Shown: positions 45,265-55,863 of the stretch, one piece after another
Layout of the letters: the number at the start of each line of letters is the position of its first letter
Position numbering within the stretch: position 1 is the first letter of the stretch
Source of the DNA: Phascolarctos cinereus
Taxonomy: Eukaryota > Chordata > Mammalia > Diprotodontia > Phascolarctidae
Direction: 5' to 3'
Length of the DNA stretch: 64,000 nt
NCBI RefSeq assembly: GCF_002099425.1
Contig: NW_018344015.1
Span: forward strand, 3,254,501 to 3,318,500
Made by a program: the position numbers and the translations under genes
The notes under the pieces: model-generated
What the model saw: the letters and a program-made list of their open reading frames with translations, nothing else
Database searches by the model: none
Told to the model about the DNA's origin: nothing

Positions 45265-45877
45265 AGGGAGATTGCAACATCTGATTCCAAAAATTAATAA
45301 CAGGTTTTTTTTGTGTGGGGGAAGGAAGATATAGATTTCCATAATATAAAATTAATTACTTTTACAGTATTCTAAAATGCTATTGTAGTTTTTATTATAA
45401 ACCCATAATTCTTTTTTTCTCTTATGATGATGAGAATGAAGATGATGATAGTAACAGGTAAAATATACATTAAGCCATATACTTTACAAAATACTTTATA
45501 AATGTTATATTACCTGATTTATTACTTATTTGAAAATATAATCAATCACATCTCAGTACTTTAATGGTACGTGCAATGAAATTAAACTCTTAAAGGTCAC
45601 CTCTAATTCCTAATTAACAAATTATATGGCTATTTCACAATTCAGATTCTTTTGGCTCTCTTTGCAATGTTGTGCTTATTTTTGGTCAGCTTCTATTTCT
45701 TTTGAATTATTTTTATTATAAAGCGACCCATCATGCATTCATCATCTATGCAACAAAATTGCAAAGTAAGAAAAGCCTTAATATTTTGAAGAAAAATAAA
45801 CACTCATAATGAAATACAGGTATAATAGACACTGAGGAGAATGCCTATAAAACTGTATGCATCTGAGTTTGAAAAAA
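45261..45877. other. Mostly unclassified; possible CORE-SINE tail at 45450-45540
   Basis: 'tactttacaaaatactttataaatgtt' resembles a CORE-SINE 3' end. The remainder is unassigned. Confidence 0.35.
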
Positions 45878-46180
45878 ATTACGTGTATTTAATATTCTTT
45901 TCTTTCCAAATTTTGAGTTCCAAATTCTCTCCTTTCTTCCTGCTTCTCCCCAACCCACTGAGAAGGCAAGCAAACTGATACTAATTACACATAAGAAATA
46001 ATGCAAAATATATTTCCCTGTTAGCCATATCACAAAAAAGGGGAAAAAATAAGGAAAACAAGAAAATTATGCTTCAACTTGCACTTAGAGTTCGTCAGTT
46101 CTTTCTCTGGAGGTAGACAGCATTTTGATATCATGAGTCTTTTGTAACTGTCTTGGAAAATTATATTAATCAGAGTAGGC
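45878..46180 (-). mobile_element. L1 3' UTR fragment
   Basis: 'ttttgagttccaaattctctcc', 'tgagaaggcaagcaaactgat' and 'ttctctggaggtagacagca' match the antisense marsupial L1 3' UTR also seen at 60732-61100. Confidence 0.8.
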
Positions 46181-46188
46181 AAGTCTTT

Positions 46189-46325
46189 TAAAAAATTTTA
46201 AAAAATTTTTAATTAAAAATTTTAATTTAATATTTATTAATTTTCAAATTTTAATCATTTATTATTTTAAATTTTATTTAGATTTTAAAAAATATTTATT
46301 TATTTAGTATTTGCATCAATTTTAA
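46189..46325. repeat. AT-only low-complexity tract
   Basis: About 135 bp of TTTAA/ATTTT units with almost no G or C, between two L1 3' ends. Confidence 0.85.
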
Positions 46326-46339
46326 TTTTTATCCCCCCC

Positions 46340-46803
46340 ATTTTATGTAAAAGCAATCATTAATTTTTTTTTAAGTTTTAAGTTCCAGATTCTCTCTCTT
46401 CCTCCCTCCTTTCCTCCCTTCCTGAGGCAGTAAGCAATCTGATATAGGTTAGACATGTGCAATCATGTGAAACATTTCCATATTTTGTCATTTTCTGCAA
46501 GAAGACTCAAAGAAAGAAAGAGAAAAGGGAACAAAGAAAAGAAGAAGGAAAGAAAGAAATAAAGAAAGAAAACAAGCAAGCAAGCAAGAGTATGCTTCAG
46601 TCTGTATTCATTTGATATCCATTCTTTCTCTGGAGTCAGATAGCATTTTTTCATCATGAGTCCTTTGGAATTGTCTTGGATCATTGTATTGCTGAGAACA
46701 CCTAAGTCATTCACAGTTCTTCATCACAGGATATTACTGTTGCTATGTACACTGTTTTTCCTGGTTTTCCTCACTTCACTTTGTATTGGTTCATGTAAGT
46801 CTT
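46340..46803 (-). mobile_element. L1 3' UTR, second copy
   Basis: 'ttttaagttccagattctctc', 'gcaatctgatataggttag', 'ttctctggagtcagatagc' and 'ggaattgtcttggatcattg'. A purine tract (46500-46590) is embedded, on the strand where the L1 3' UTR is already purine- or pyrimidine-biased. Confidence 0.75.
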
Positions 46804-46914
46804 TCCAAGGTAAAAGTTGGGTTCTTCTCACCTAAGGTTGAGGAGACACTGTCCCAAGCTTCAGGTTTTTTGTGTGCAGCTATTTGAAGAGTTAGTTCCT
46901 GGGTTCTGGATAAT
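46804..46914 (-). mobile_element. L1/HAL1 5' UTR piece joined to the L1 3' UTR
   Basis: 'gaggagacactgtcccaagcttcagg' and 'tttgtgtgcagctattt' parallel 4345-4400 of the HAL1 5' UTR ('gagaaggtactgtctgaagcttcgg', 'tttgtgcagctatttt'). The ORFs that should lie between are absent. Confidence 0.6.
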
Positions 46915-47470
46915 GGACATTTCTCTTGTACTTTCTCCATCACCAGTGGAATGAAGCAGGGTTATGTGCTTGCTCTCATGCTTTTTAGCATAATGTTTTC
47001 TGCAATGTTGCCAGATGCCTTCAACAAGCATGAAAATGGCATCAAAGTTAGCTGCCACACTGACAGTAAATTATTTAACTTGAAAAGCCTACAGGCCAAG
47101 ACTAAAATGGAGGGAGAGTTGCTGAATGACTTTTTGTTTACAGATGATCATGCACTCAATGCAACCTCTGAGGTTGGGATGCAACAGAGTATGGATCAAA
47201 TCTTTGCTGCTTGTGCTAATTTTAACCAACAAGTAACACCAAGAAAATAGAGGTTCTTTACCAACCAGCACCATACCATCCATACTTGGAACCATTGATT
47301 ATGACAAATGGAGATATTTTGAATGTTGTGGATAAGTTCACTTAACTTGGCAATAAACTTTCCAGGGATGTATACATAGATGATGAGGCTAACACACGAA
47401 TTGCCAGAACTCCTAAGTGTCTGGGAGGCTCCAAATGAAAGTATTGGAGAGAACAAGTATTAAAGCACTT
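46915..47470 (+). mobile_element. RTE-clade LINE, reverse-transcriptase fragment
   Basis: Coding similarity spans 46945-47440: the open part is described next, then 'gaatgttgtggataagttcac' (NVVDKFT) and 'gatgatgaggctaacacacgaattgcc' (DDEANTRIA), which match RTE-family blocks NVVDKFTYLGS and DDEV.ARIAKAS. Both ends are truncated. RTE is a LINE clade distinct from L1, L2 and CR1. Confidence 0.75.
46951..47250 (+). pseudogene. RTE reverse-transcriptase palm, 99-codon open remnant
   Basis: MKQGYVLALMLFSIMFSAML matches the RTE block VKQGCVLAPTLFSLMFSAML; SKLFNLKSLQAKTK matches GKLFNLRRLQAKTK; NDFLFTDDHALNA corresponds to the catalytic block LLYADDMALNA, with YADD changed to FTDD (both aspartates kept). 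No start context or upstream endonuclease is present, so it is a remnant and the first Met is internal to the domain. Confidence 0.75.
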
Positions 47471-47715
47471 CCTTCCAGGCTCAAATCAGGCTATAACTCC
47501 TCTAATGCTGTCAGTTCTGTATTTTCTCAAATCATATCCTATTTACTTATATGTGAACATTTTGCATCCATAAAAATAGATTATTTTTCTTCCATTCCGT
47601 CTCTTATTTCCTTTCCTTCCCTTCCTTCCTTCTTTTTTATATCCCTAATGCTTACCACAGTGCCTTGTACATCATCAATCCATGCAAAGTATTTATTGAT
47701 GAATGATGTTAGGAG
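47471..47715 (+). mobile_element. L2-like 3' end
   Basis: 'atatccctaatgcttaccacagtgccttgtaca' and 'gtatttattgatgaatgatg' at 47638-47705 match the L2 terminus. The pyrimidine-rich lead-in fits less clearly. Confidence 0.5.
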
Positions 47716-47721
47716 GAAAGT

Positions 47722-47900
47722 TCATTGGATCCTAGCTTTGGAGCTAGAAGGGACTTTATAGATTAACTAATCCAGCCTCTTTGTTTTACAGAAAAAGGAG
47801 AAAAGATAGGAAGAAAAGGAGGGAGGGAGGGAACAAGGAAGGGAGGAAGAAAGAAGGCAGGCAGGCAGGAAGGTTCTCTTGGTCTAAATCTAGCACTCTT
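47722..47900 (-). mobile_element. MIR3-like SINE with purine expansion
   Basis: 'tttggagctagaagggactttatagattaa' is an antisense MIR3/L3 tail. The core 'ttttacagaaaaaggag' then dissolves into a GGAA/GGCA tract (47815-47872). Confidence 0.6.
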
Positions 47901-48008
47901 TCCAAGGTGCCATGCTACATACATTGACACAGTTTGAGGAAAATGTCCCTGTGGCTGGGTAACTATCTGTCTAATTTCCTATTGGACCCAGATCCTTTAA
48001 GCTCATTC

Positions 48009-48275
48009 AGAGGCAGCTAGGTGGTTCAGTGGATGGAACACTGGACCTGGGGTCAGGCAGACCTGAGTTCAGATCCAACCTCAGACATTGAACTAGCTAT
48101 AACTATTGGCAAATCATTTAATCTTTGTCTCCTTCAGGTTCCTAATCTGTAAAAACAGAGATAATAATAGCACTTGCCAACCAAAGCTGTTGTGAAGAAA
48201 AAATGAGATGCTATGTGTAAAGTACTTGCAAATCTTGGAATTGCTTTATAAATGCTAAATATTATTGTTAAATGG
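48009..48275 (+). mobile_element. MAR1-type CORE-SINE
   Basis: Head 'gaggcagctaggtggttcag', B box 'gagttcagatcc', core 'cctaatctgtaaaaacagag', tail 'gtgtaaagtacttgcaaatc' and 'tataaatgctaaatattatt'. Nearly full length. Confidence 0.85.
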
Positions 48276-49189
48276 AATATACTTCAGATTGTATCTATAG
48301 TGAATTTCAGCATCAAGCTGTCTTTGGCCCTGTGTTTCCATTTATTTCATCATTTTGACCTGAGTTATGTTATTTAGGATTTGTATTTGATGATTATTAC
48401 TGTGTAAGTACAAAAGAGGCAAAGAGGAGGATAGATTTCTAGAGTTGTTTTTTTTTTAACCATTCATCAGTTGCTTCTTTTTGTTCCCTGTCCTTTAGGT
48501 AAAGAAAGCAGCCTTCTTCATAATGGCTTATTTTATAAAGGTCTTATTCTTGTATAGTGACCAGCTTGCCAGAAATAGCTGAGCTGTTAGCTAGAAGAGA
48601 CTATTGTACGAAGGTTTACAGAATGTGCTAGAAATAAGATGAAAATTTAACTCACTTCCCTTTCCTCTCCTCATCCCAACCCATTCCCATCACCTCTAAA
48701 TTTAGCTCCCTTTCCTTCCCTCTCTGCTATCATTTTGGCCAGCCCTTCAGGTAATATATTTGGTCCCAGAAAGGAAGTTGCTGAGGCCTGTAGGGGACTG
48801 CTATATGCAATCAGCTTCAGAAGCCCTCTCTCCATTCTAGTGAATATCAAGATGTGGCTCAAATATCTCATAAGCTGTTCAGTTGTGCTACATACCAGGC
48901 AAGAGAAATGAATATCAGGTCTAAGGCAAAGTCAGTCAAAGTATAGGACCAGCTTCTGGAAGGGAAACATAATATAGCATGATATTTTCTGTGGGGTGAG
49001 GAGTTCCTAAGGAGGTACATGTCAGGTTTTGAAAAGAAGAAGGCTAAATAGGATCCTTGTATGTCCTGTTCACTGCAGGAATATACACCTGAAGAATCCT
49101 TTAGAACTTTGCTTCTTTTCTCCATTCCTAAACTTTTCATGTCAACATGGACAGCGTTATTACAGAGATGGGCCAGCTTGAGGTAGTCA
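48276..49189. other. No recognisable feature
   Basis: No repeat assigned. The 125-codon minus-strand frame at 48868-49245 has no recognisable domain and runs into the next CR1 fragment. Confidence 0.4.
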
Positions 49190-49520
49190 GCACCACAGAA
49201 TCCTAAAGTTGGAATGGACAAAAGAGGCCATCTAGTCTTACTCATACTTGAAAAACAATGCTTTTTTCAGTATACCCCACAAATGATCATCAGTCTCTGT
49301 ATGAAGCCCTCCAATGCAGTAGAACTTATTGCCTCTCTAAGATAGCCCGTTTCATTTGGTTGGCACTAATTGTTAGGAAATTCCCACTTACCTCAGGCTT
49401 AAACTAATTATTTTACAACTTCTGCCAGTTTATTCCTACTATAGTTTTACCTTCTGGGGTCAAATGGAACCAACCTAATTTCCTATCAGTATGAGGACCC
49501 ATCCAATTATTGTAGCCCTT
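49190..49520 (-). mobile_element. CR1/L3-type LINE 3' end
   Basis: 'cacagaatcctaaagttgga' (terminus), 'gccatctagtcttactcat', 'attgttaggaaattcccact' and 'cttctggggtcaaatggaac' match the antisense CR1/L3 3' end. Confidence 0.7.
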
Positions 49521-49654
49521 CAAATAAAGTAATCATTGATGACTAGCTCTCACCAATGATATATCACTATGAGAGGGGCACTAGGACAAACATTGCCACC
49601 CTTCCCCTCTTACTCAATGTCTCCCATACCAATTCTAATCTAGGTTGTATGCAC

Positions 49655-49832
49655 TTAAAAAAAAACCCTGATAGGTGTATTTCAATATAATTATTTTTCC
49701 TTTGTAATTATATGCATTCTATTTTATACATTAAAAAAAAACCCCATTCTTCTAAGAATGGGTCCATAGACTTTAACAGAATGCTAAAGGTCTATGACAG
49801 AAACACAAAAAGTTAAGAACCCCTACTCTGTT
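49655..49832 (+). mobile_element. hAT-type MITE, copy 2 of 3
   Basis: 'gtatttcaatataattatttttcctttgtaa', 'aagaatgggtccatagact' and the end 'aaaaagttaagaacccct' match the family at 58636. The 5' end is truncated. Confidence 0.7.
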
Positions 49833-50039
49833 GCATAAGAACAGTGAAATTATACACATACCATCTTATCCTCCAATAATAACTCTGTCACTCTACCTAG
49901 TTTACTCCATATACGGAGCATGCTCATCACCAAAAGCAGTAAATATTCAATACCCTTCCTGAAAAGGTCTTGTGTCAGTCAGTTTCCACATAGCTCTGGA
50001 CACTTACTAATCCAGGGACTTCCCATTCCAAAGCAACCC

Positions 50040-50185
50040 TCCCTTGCCACTGCTTTTTATGTGTTGTCTTCCTTTTTAGAATTTAAGCTCCTTTAGGTCG
50101 GAGACTGTCTTTTTTTTTTTTTTTTGTATTTATATCCCTAGTGCTTTGCACCATGCCTGTAATAGTTAGCACTTTACAGATTTTT
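50040..50185 (+). mobile_element. L2 3' end
   Basis: 'ttttatgtgttgtcttcct', 'agaatttaagctcctttagg' and 'tatatccctagtgctttgca' form the L2 terminus. A 17-base T run interrupts it near 50110. Confidence 0.7.
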
Positions 50186-50224
50186 CATTTATATATATGT
50201 ATTTTTTTTCATTCACTCTCCATC

Positions 50225-50485
50225 CCAAGTCCGATAACAACCAAGTACTTGAAAATGTTCTCCCTGTCCCCCATAAGTCTTTCCTTCTCCAGACTGATAA
50301 TTCTCAGTTCCTTCCACAGATTATATTACAGGATGGCAAGCCCTTCACCATCCATGCCACCCTCCTCTCAATGCTCTCTTGCTTATCAATGTCTTTCCTA
50401 AAATGTGTTTCTCAGTATATTCCCACAGGACTGGACAGTATCTTAACATTGTCCAAGCTTACATTATTTTTTGGCTGCAATATCA
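50225..50485 (-). mobile_element. CR1/L3-type LINE fragment
   Basis: 'ccttctccagactgataattctcagttcct', 'cttatcaatgtctttcctaaaatgtg' and 'ttttttggctgcaatatcata' match the antisense CR1/L3 region upstream of the 3' terminus. Confidence 0.75.
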
Positions 50486-50492
50486 TACAAAA

Positions 50493-50930
50493 ATCATAAA
50501 TTTCAGAATCAGAAGGAAACTCAGAAACCATCAAGGTTAATCCATACGAGAACATAAACCTCACCCAATACAACACATCTAATAGGTTACTGCCCCACCT
50601 CTTCTTGAAATTCTTTCAATGAGGGGTAACCCATGATATTCTGTGGCAGTCCATTCCAGTTTTGGAGAACTTGAATTTTAAGGAAGGATTATTTTTTCAC
50701 CTTCTATCAAGCTTTAATTTGCCTCTTTTCAACTTCTATCTTTGCTCCTGATTCTTCCCTCTGGAAATGAATAGAACAAGTTTAATCACTCTTCCATATA
50801 ACTTCCCTTCAAATTCTCAAAGGCAACCAGCATGTTCTCCATTGATTTTCTTCTCTAGGTTATGTGAGCCCAATTCATTCAACAGATTTTTTTTAATATG
50901 CCATGGAATTAAGGCCTTCCACTATTTTGG
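50493..50930 (-). mobile_element. CR1/L3-type LINE 3' end, second copy
   Basis: Begins with a 3' terminus ('aaaaatcataaatttcagaatcagaagg') and continues with 'ctcttcttgaaattctttcaa' and 'ggcagtccattccagttttgg'. Because a terminus follows interior sequence, it is separate from the preceding fragment. Confidence 0.7.
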
Positions 50931-51529
50931 TTGCCTGGGTGATATGTGAAGAGGAATAGGATAGAAAAGGGAGCCCTGGCAAATGGGGAGTTTATACTCA
51001 AAATAAGACTACATCTTTAGAGAATATTTAATATTAATTTCACATATTGTCTCCTCTTTAGACTAGGAGGTCCTTGAAAACATCAGTGCGTCCCTAGGAA
51101 GTGAGAGGTTGGGGGTGGTTTTTGAAGGATTTCTAGGTACGAGGCAGCAAGGCAAGACAGTCTCTGAAGCTATAGATGGCTGTAGACAATACCTGTCAAA
51201 AGTGTGATGGAAAGGCATAGACAAGGTAGAACATACAGAACTCTAGCCTTATTTCCTAGTCTATAAAATTAGGATAGTAACATATTTTCTATATGCTATT
51301 TGTGTGTTATGTGTGTGCATGTATTGTGAGGGGAAGTCCTAAATAAACCTAAAAGCATAATATAAGTGTTGCTAATAATTATTTAGGTAACTAACTTTGC
51401 TAGGTCCTGATACAAAGAATTGAAAGACCTAGTCATTCTCCTTAAGGGATTTACAATCTAATTTAAAAAAAATTATACCAATGAAGTAATTGCAGAATTA
51501 ACAGATTTAAAATTACTGCAATTATGGGA
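50931..51529. other. Mostly unclassified; ancient repeat piece near 51390-51480
   Basis: 'tgctaggtcctgatacaaag' and 'agggatttacaatctaattt' recall the 5' unit of the family at 27836. The rest is unassigned. Confidence 0.35.
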
Positions 51530-51840
51530 CTAACACTGTAGCAGAAGGGAATCAACTTGCTCTGCTTCTTCAGAAGAGAGAACAAGGAGTCACGGGTAAA
51601 AGTCAATGAGAGACATATTTAGACTCATTGTAAGGAAAGACTTCTTAACAATCACAATTGTCAAAAAATTAGAATAGGCCGGTATCAGAAAGTATTGGCT
51701 ACTTTCCCTGTCTCCTCCCCTCTCACTAAAGGTCTCTAAGCAAAGACTGTTAGTGATATAGGAGAGGAAATTAGTTTTCAGGTTCAGATTAGACTAAGTC
51801 TTAGAAGTCCTGTTTGTCATTGATATTCTGTGATTTTGTA
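51530..51840 (+). mobile_element. CR1/L3-type LINE 3' end
   Basis: 'attgtaaggaaagacttcttaacaatcacaa', 'aggtctctaagcaaagactg' and a terminus 'gatattctgtgattttg' occur in CR1/L3 sense order. Confidence 0.7.
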
Positions 51841-52468
51841 TGGGATTCTTGAGAAGTGAGATATAAATTCAGAGGAGAGAGAGAGAACATATATGGGCTG
51901 GAACACTCAGAGAAGGTTTGGTGATAGGGGTGTGATTCAATATGAGACTTGAGAAACAGCTAACAAATGAATGAGTAGAAAGAACTCCTGAGGTTATATC
52001 AGGTAGGTGGGAAGAATAAGCAGTGGGATGTGAGAATGCACACAGGAAGGCATAGTAGACAATAAAATAGATTTTCAAGTGGTAACATATAAATGGAAGA
52101 AATGCATTTTGTCTTTCCTTCTCCAAACAGCGTACTTTTTATGGCTCACATCCAAAATCAGGTCAACTCAATAGTATTACCATTAGATACGAAGGATGAT
52201 ACCAGATAGCCATTGGACCATAACATTCTAATATAATAGACAAGGCACAGGACTTTGGAATTTTAGATGAAGAGCTGGACTCTTCAATTGGACTGGCTTA
52301 AAGTTATTCTTGGAGGAACTGTGGCATGAATTCACATATATTTGCATCACTCCCACATTTATTTTCATAGCAGAGCACATGAAAGGATGTGTTCACATTC
52401 AAATTGCTTTCTGAAATTTTTTTAAAAGCCCAAGAGGATTCTAAATATATTGAAGTATTCATACTCAA
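51841..52468. other. No recognisable feature
   Basis: Unclassified. Minus-strand frames at 51869-52126 and 52304-52546 lack conserved motifs. Confidence 0.4.
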
Positions 52469-52697
52469 GAGACAGCTAGGTAGTTCAGTGAATAGAATGC
52501 TGGGCCTGGAGTCAAGAAAACCTGAATTCAAATCTGGTCTCATCACTTAACCTCTGTTTGCCTTAATACACTGGAGAAGGAAATGGCAAAACACTATAGT
52601 ATCTTTGCCAAGAAAACCACATGGACAGTATTAGCATGTTATGGTCCCCAGGGTCATGAAGAGTTGGACATGATTGAACAACTAAACAAAAACAGTA
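52469..52697 (+). mobile_element. Long tRNA-derived SINE (CAA-type tail)
   Basis: 'gacagctaggtagttcagtg', 'ctgaattcaaatctggtctc', 'ggagaaggaaatggcaaaac', 'ctttgccaagaaaacc' and 'gagttggacatgattgaac' are present in order. The middle is slightly shortened relative to 55130-55373. Confidence 0.85.
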
Positions 52698-53585
52698 ACA
52701 AAATTTGTACTCAATGGCAATCTGGTCTATACCTTTTACTCTTCCCCCACCCCCTCAACAAAAACCAAACTGTCTCTTTTAATGGTGAGTGAACATGTTC
52801 TTATGGAAATATCTAGATGAAAAGTAGAAAAAAAATCAAAAGCTTGGATGAACATTTCCAAGTACTGTCAGATACTTGATATCACATGTGATAAATAATT
52901 GGCCTAATGCTCTCCTTGTCCTCTTGTAACGGATTCTCTAATCATTCATTTAACAAACAATTATTGGACAATTACTTTACCTAGCCAGACATTGTTCTAG
53001 GTACTAAGAACTACGTGAAGATAAGTAAGGCATGCTGGGTGTGTTCCTCAGCTTACAGTTTAGAAAGGAACCAACTTCTCCGAACATATCGCTAATATCT
53101 GTGCAGTTCAATTTCCTAAATGGATACATCAGTGCTTCTTCTATAGAATAGTTTGATAGAGAATAGTTTGACTGGTGAACTTCAGGGATTTCCTGTTCAT
53201 CTTAATAAAGGAAAATACCTTGGCACATAATGTTCATCTTTGTGTCCAATATGCCACATCAATTCAGAATCAATCCAATCTGAAATAAAAAATTAAACAT
53301 GAATTTCTACTTTTTCAGCTTTTAATCCTGGCTATAGAACCTAAGTTTTGACAATGTCTGCTGAGTTCAGCTTAAGTAGAATTTGTGCCCTATTTTAAGA
53401 GGGAGAGTGAATTTGACAATTCTGTATGAATGACAGTAATGTTTCTTATCTGTTTTTTTACCCTGAAGGTTTGAGATTGCTATTTTTTTTCTGTAACATA
53501 AATTTGACTTCTTCACTTGAAGCTAAAAGAAAGAATGAGTCCTAATAGGTACATGTTTTCCAGTAAAATAAAATGTTTGTGTATT
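52698..53585. other. Mostly unclassified; ancient repeat near 52945-53080
   Basis: 'acattgttctaggtactaag' and 'cagcttacagtttagaaagg' resemble the ancient repeat 5' unit. The rest is unassigned. Confidence 0.35.
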
Positions 53586-53731
53586 TTTTGTTTTAGGCAA
53601 TTGAGGCTAAGTGACTTGCCCAGGGTCACACAGCTAGTTAGCGTCAAGTGTTTGTTCTGAGGCTGGATTTGAACTCAGGTCCTCCTGACTTCAGGGCTGG
53701 TGCTCTATCCACTGTGCCACCTAGATACCCC
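53586..53731 (-). mobile_element. Short tRNA-derived SINE (WSINE1-like)
   Basis: Antisense: 'ttttgttttaggcaattgagg', 'ggtcacacagctagttagcg', 'gaactcaggtcctcctgact' and 'gtgccacctagataccc'. Little diverged from the copy at 33464-33633. Confidence 0.9.
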
Positions 53732-53934
53732 ATGTGAAATTTTATTTCAAATAAAAAGAATAAAAAACAAAACCTGCCCCATTGTTTCAGATAGTAGTTT
53801 GTCCAAATTAGCATTCTGTTTTTAACTAAGGGACACGTTGTAGGATATATGATTAATCTCTATAACATTAATTTTAAAGGTTAACAATGTTCATCAGCAT
53901 GTACCTGTTATGCTAATAACCTGCTATGGCTCTA

Positions 53935-54018
53935 TCATCTATGATATTTATATCTTTATATTTATATCTATATTAATAGTTATATTTATCTCTCTATATA
54001 ATTATATTTATATCTATA
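53935..54018. repeat. (TATATCTA/TATATTTA)n low-complexity tract
   Basis: About 80 bp of degenerate TATATCTT, TATATTTA and TATCTATA units. Confidence 0.85.
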
Positions 54019-54205
54019 AAATATTAAAGCTGGAAGGGACCTCAGAGACTATCTATTTAAACCTCTTTAGTTTATAGATGAGAAAACCAAAGGCCAGAGA
54101 GATGTAATTAACTGTCAAAAGACACAGAGGCAGTAAATAAGAGAGACAGCTTTCGAAATCAATGGTTCTCAATGTGTTATTCTGTTTATTACACCATACT
54201 GACTC
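54019..54205 (-). mobile_element. MIR3-like CORE-SINE
   Basis: 'attaaagctggaagggacctcagaga', 'tttatagatgagaaaaccaaaggcc' and a decayed head form an antisense MIR3/Ther2 copy. Confidence 0.75.
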
Positions 54206-55095
54206 TAGGGATAGCATTATGGAGCTCAAAAGGAGAGAGAATAGACATCTCTAGCCTCTTCTCCCCTGACCCTTATCCAATGGGGACTTTAATTCCCACT
54301 AAGTGAAGAAATAGGATGTTGGGGCCAAAAGCTTGGCCATGATTTTCTCCTTAGAGGAGGGGGTTATTGGGTTAGAGTTCAGTTTTCTGGTTCAAACTAA
54401 ATTTCTAGCTGTCATTTCTTAATGGAGAAAGAGGGACCCCAAGTATTATATCTAAGTTTTGATCCCTTTCCTACCAAATACCAGTTCCACAATGAATACA
54501 CATATAGAAACACATTTATCTAAGTGAATAGTAAGAACAGAAATCAGAGAATGTGTACATAGGAGGAGAATGTATACAGATGATACAAAGTGAGGAACTC
54601 TTTTATTAGTATTGAAATAACTCAGTGCAACGAAAACAAAATAATTTTAGTTCTCACCCAAGAGGATGTTCTCTAAATATTGGGACATGATAGAGATTTC
54701 TAGCTGTACTTATGTTAGCTTCTTCCTGGTCTTTCCTTCTGCAAACCTAATGTGGGGTTGGCATCTTCCATTTTTTTCCCTCTCAGACTTAAAAGTAAGA
54801 AATGCCCAAAGTGATTGCAGAACCCAAAGCGACTAAAGAGATTCAAAGAGACTGAAGAAACTATAGAACTTGATGAGACACAAAGAAAATCCAAAGAGAG
54901 TGGAGTTCACCTCTCTCTTACTCTCACCAAGTCTACCCTGCCCCTTCAAGCAGGTGTAAATATAGATTATTGATCTTCACCAAAGAGGAAAGAGTCCCAT
55001 TACTAACAGATTTTTATATTCAAGTTTCATATGGGTAACATATTACTAAGTCAGAATTAAAACCTGAGGCCTCTGTCTCCTAGGTGAAGCAAGGC
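54206..55095. other. Unclassified, 0.9 kb
   Basis: Purine-rich in places (54820-54905). I recognise no repeat or gene. An old LTR-type element is conceivable, but no ends are visible. Confidence 0.35.
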
Positions 55096-55097
55096 AA

Positions 55098-55460
55098 TGA
55101 GCATTTATTAAGGACTTACTATATGCCAGCTAGGTGGTGCAGTGGATAGAGCACCAGGCCTAGAGTCAGGAAGACCTTAGTTCAAATTCAGCATCAAACA
55201 CTTACTAGTTGTGTGACCCTGGGCAAATCACATAATGCTGTTTGCCTCAGTTTCCTCATCTGTAAAAGGAGCTGGAGAAGAAAATGGCAAACAACTCTAG
55301 TATCTTTACCAATAAAACCCCAAATAGGAACATAAAGAGTTGGACATGACTGAAACCATGGAACAACAACAAAATATGCCAGATGTTGTGCTATGTGTTG
55401 TGGATGCAAATATAAATTAAAACAAAGACAGTTCCTGCTATAAGGAGCTTGCATTCTAAT
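55098..55460 (+). mobile_element. Ancient mammalian repeat split by a SINE
   Basis: 'gcatttattaaggacttacta' before and 'gatgttgtgctatgtgttgtggatgc' with 'aaggagcttgcattctaatg' after the SINE reconstruct the 5' unit of the family at 27836. Confidence 0.7.
55121..55382 (+). mobile_element. Long tRNA-derived SINE with perfect target duplications
   Basis: ATATGCCAG occurs at 55121-55129 and 55374-55382. Between them are 'taggtggtgcagtggataga', 'cagtttcctcatctgtaaaa', 'ggagaagaaaatggcaaaca' and the end 'catggaacaacaacaaa'. The usual 'ggc' start is missing. Confidence 0.9.
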
Positions 55461-55745
55461 GTAGAAGACAATTCACATAAAGGAACTGAAAATGGGAAAA
55501 TGTGTGGGGGGGTGTTCACATGGGTACATTACATTGAAGTCCCAAAATTCAGTAGCATAGGCAAAAGAATGAAGGTTGCCTGGCCTGGGTATGTCTCCAG
55601 AATGGAGGCTGTAGAGGAACTCACCAATGGCAGTGGTATGGTAGAAGGTATGGTAGGTACCAGCTGGTATGATACAAGGATGTTCCAGAGTAAGAAGGCT
55701 GGAGGGGTGGATGGATGTTCCAGGGTGAAGAAGTGCTAAGACAGT
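55461..55745. other. No recognisable feature
   Basis: G-rich plus strand (55500-55740). The 96-codon frame at 55449-55739 follows this composition and has no recognisable domain. Confidence 0.4.
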
Positions 55746-55863
55746 TGGGGGTTGGGGGGAACCTGTGGTCTCGAGACTACATGTGGCCCTCTAAGTCTTC
55801 AGGTGTGGCCCTTTGATTGAATCCAACCTGTAGCCTTGTCTCGAGGCACAAATTCCCCATCCT
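55746..55863. mobile_element. Short palindromic hAT-type MITE
   Basis: The left arm 'ggggggaacctgtggtctcgagac' with 'tgtggccct' and the right arm 'ttgtctcgaggcacaaattcccc' are imperfect inverted repeats. Only about 118 bp long. A common mammalian hAT-derived MITE type. Confidence 0.65.

Noticed and set aside
47417-47761. 114-codon plus-strand frame
   Set aside because: Runs from the RTE remnant through an L2-like 3' end into a MIR3 tail, so it spans three unrelated elements.
48868-49245. 125-codon minus-strand frame
   Set aside because: No recognisable domain; it begins in a CR1/L3 terminus and continues into unclassified sequence.
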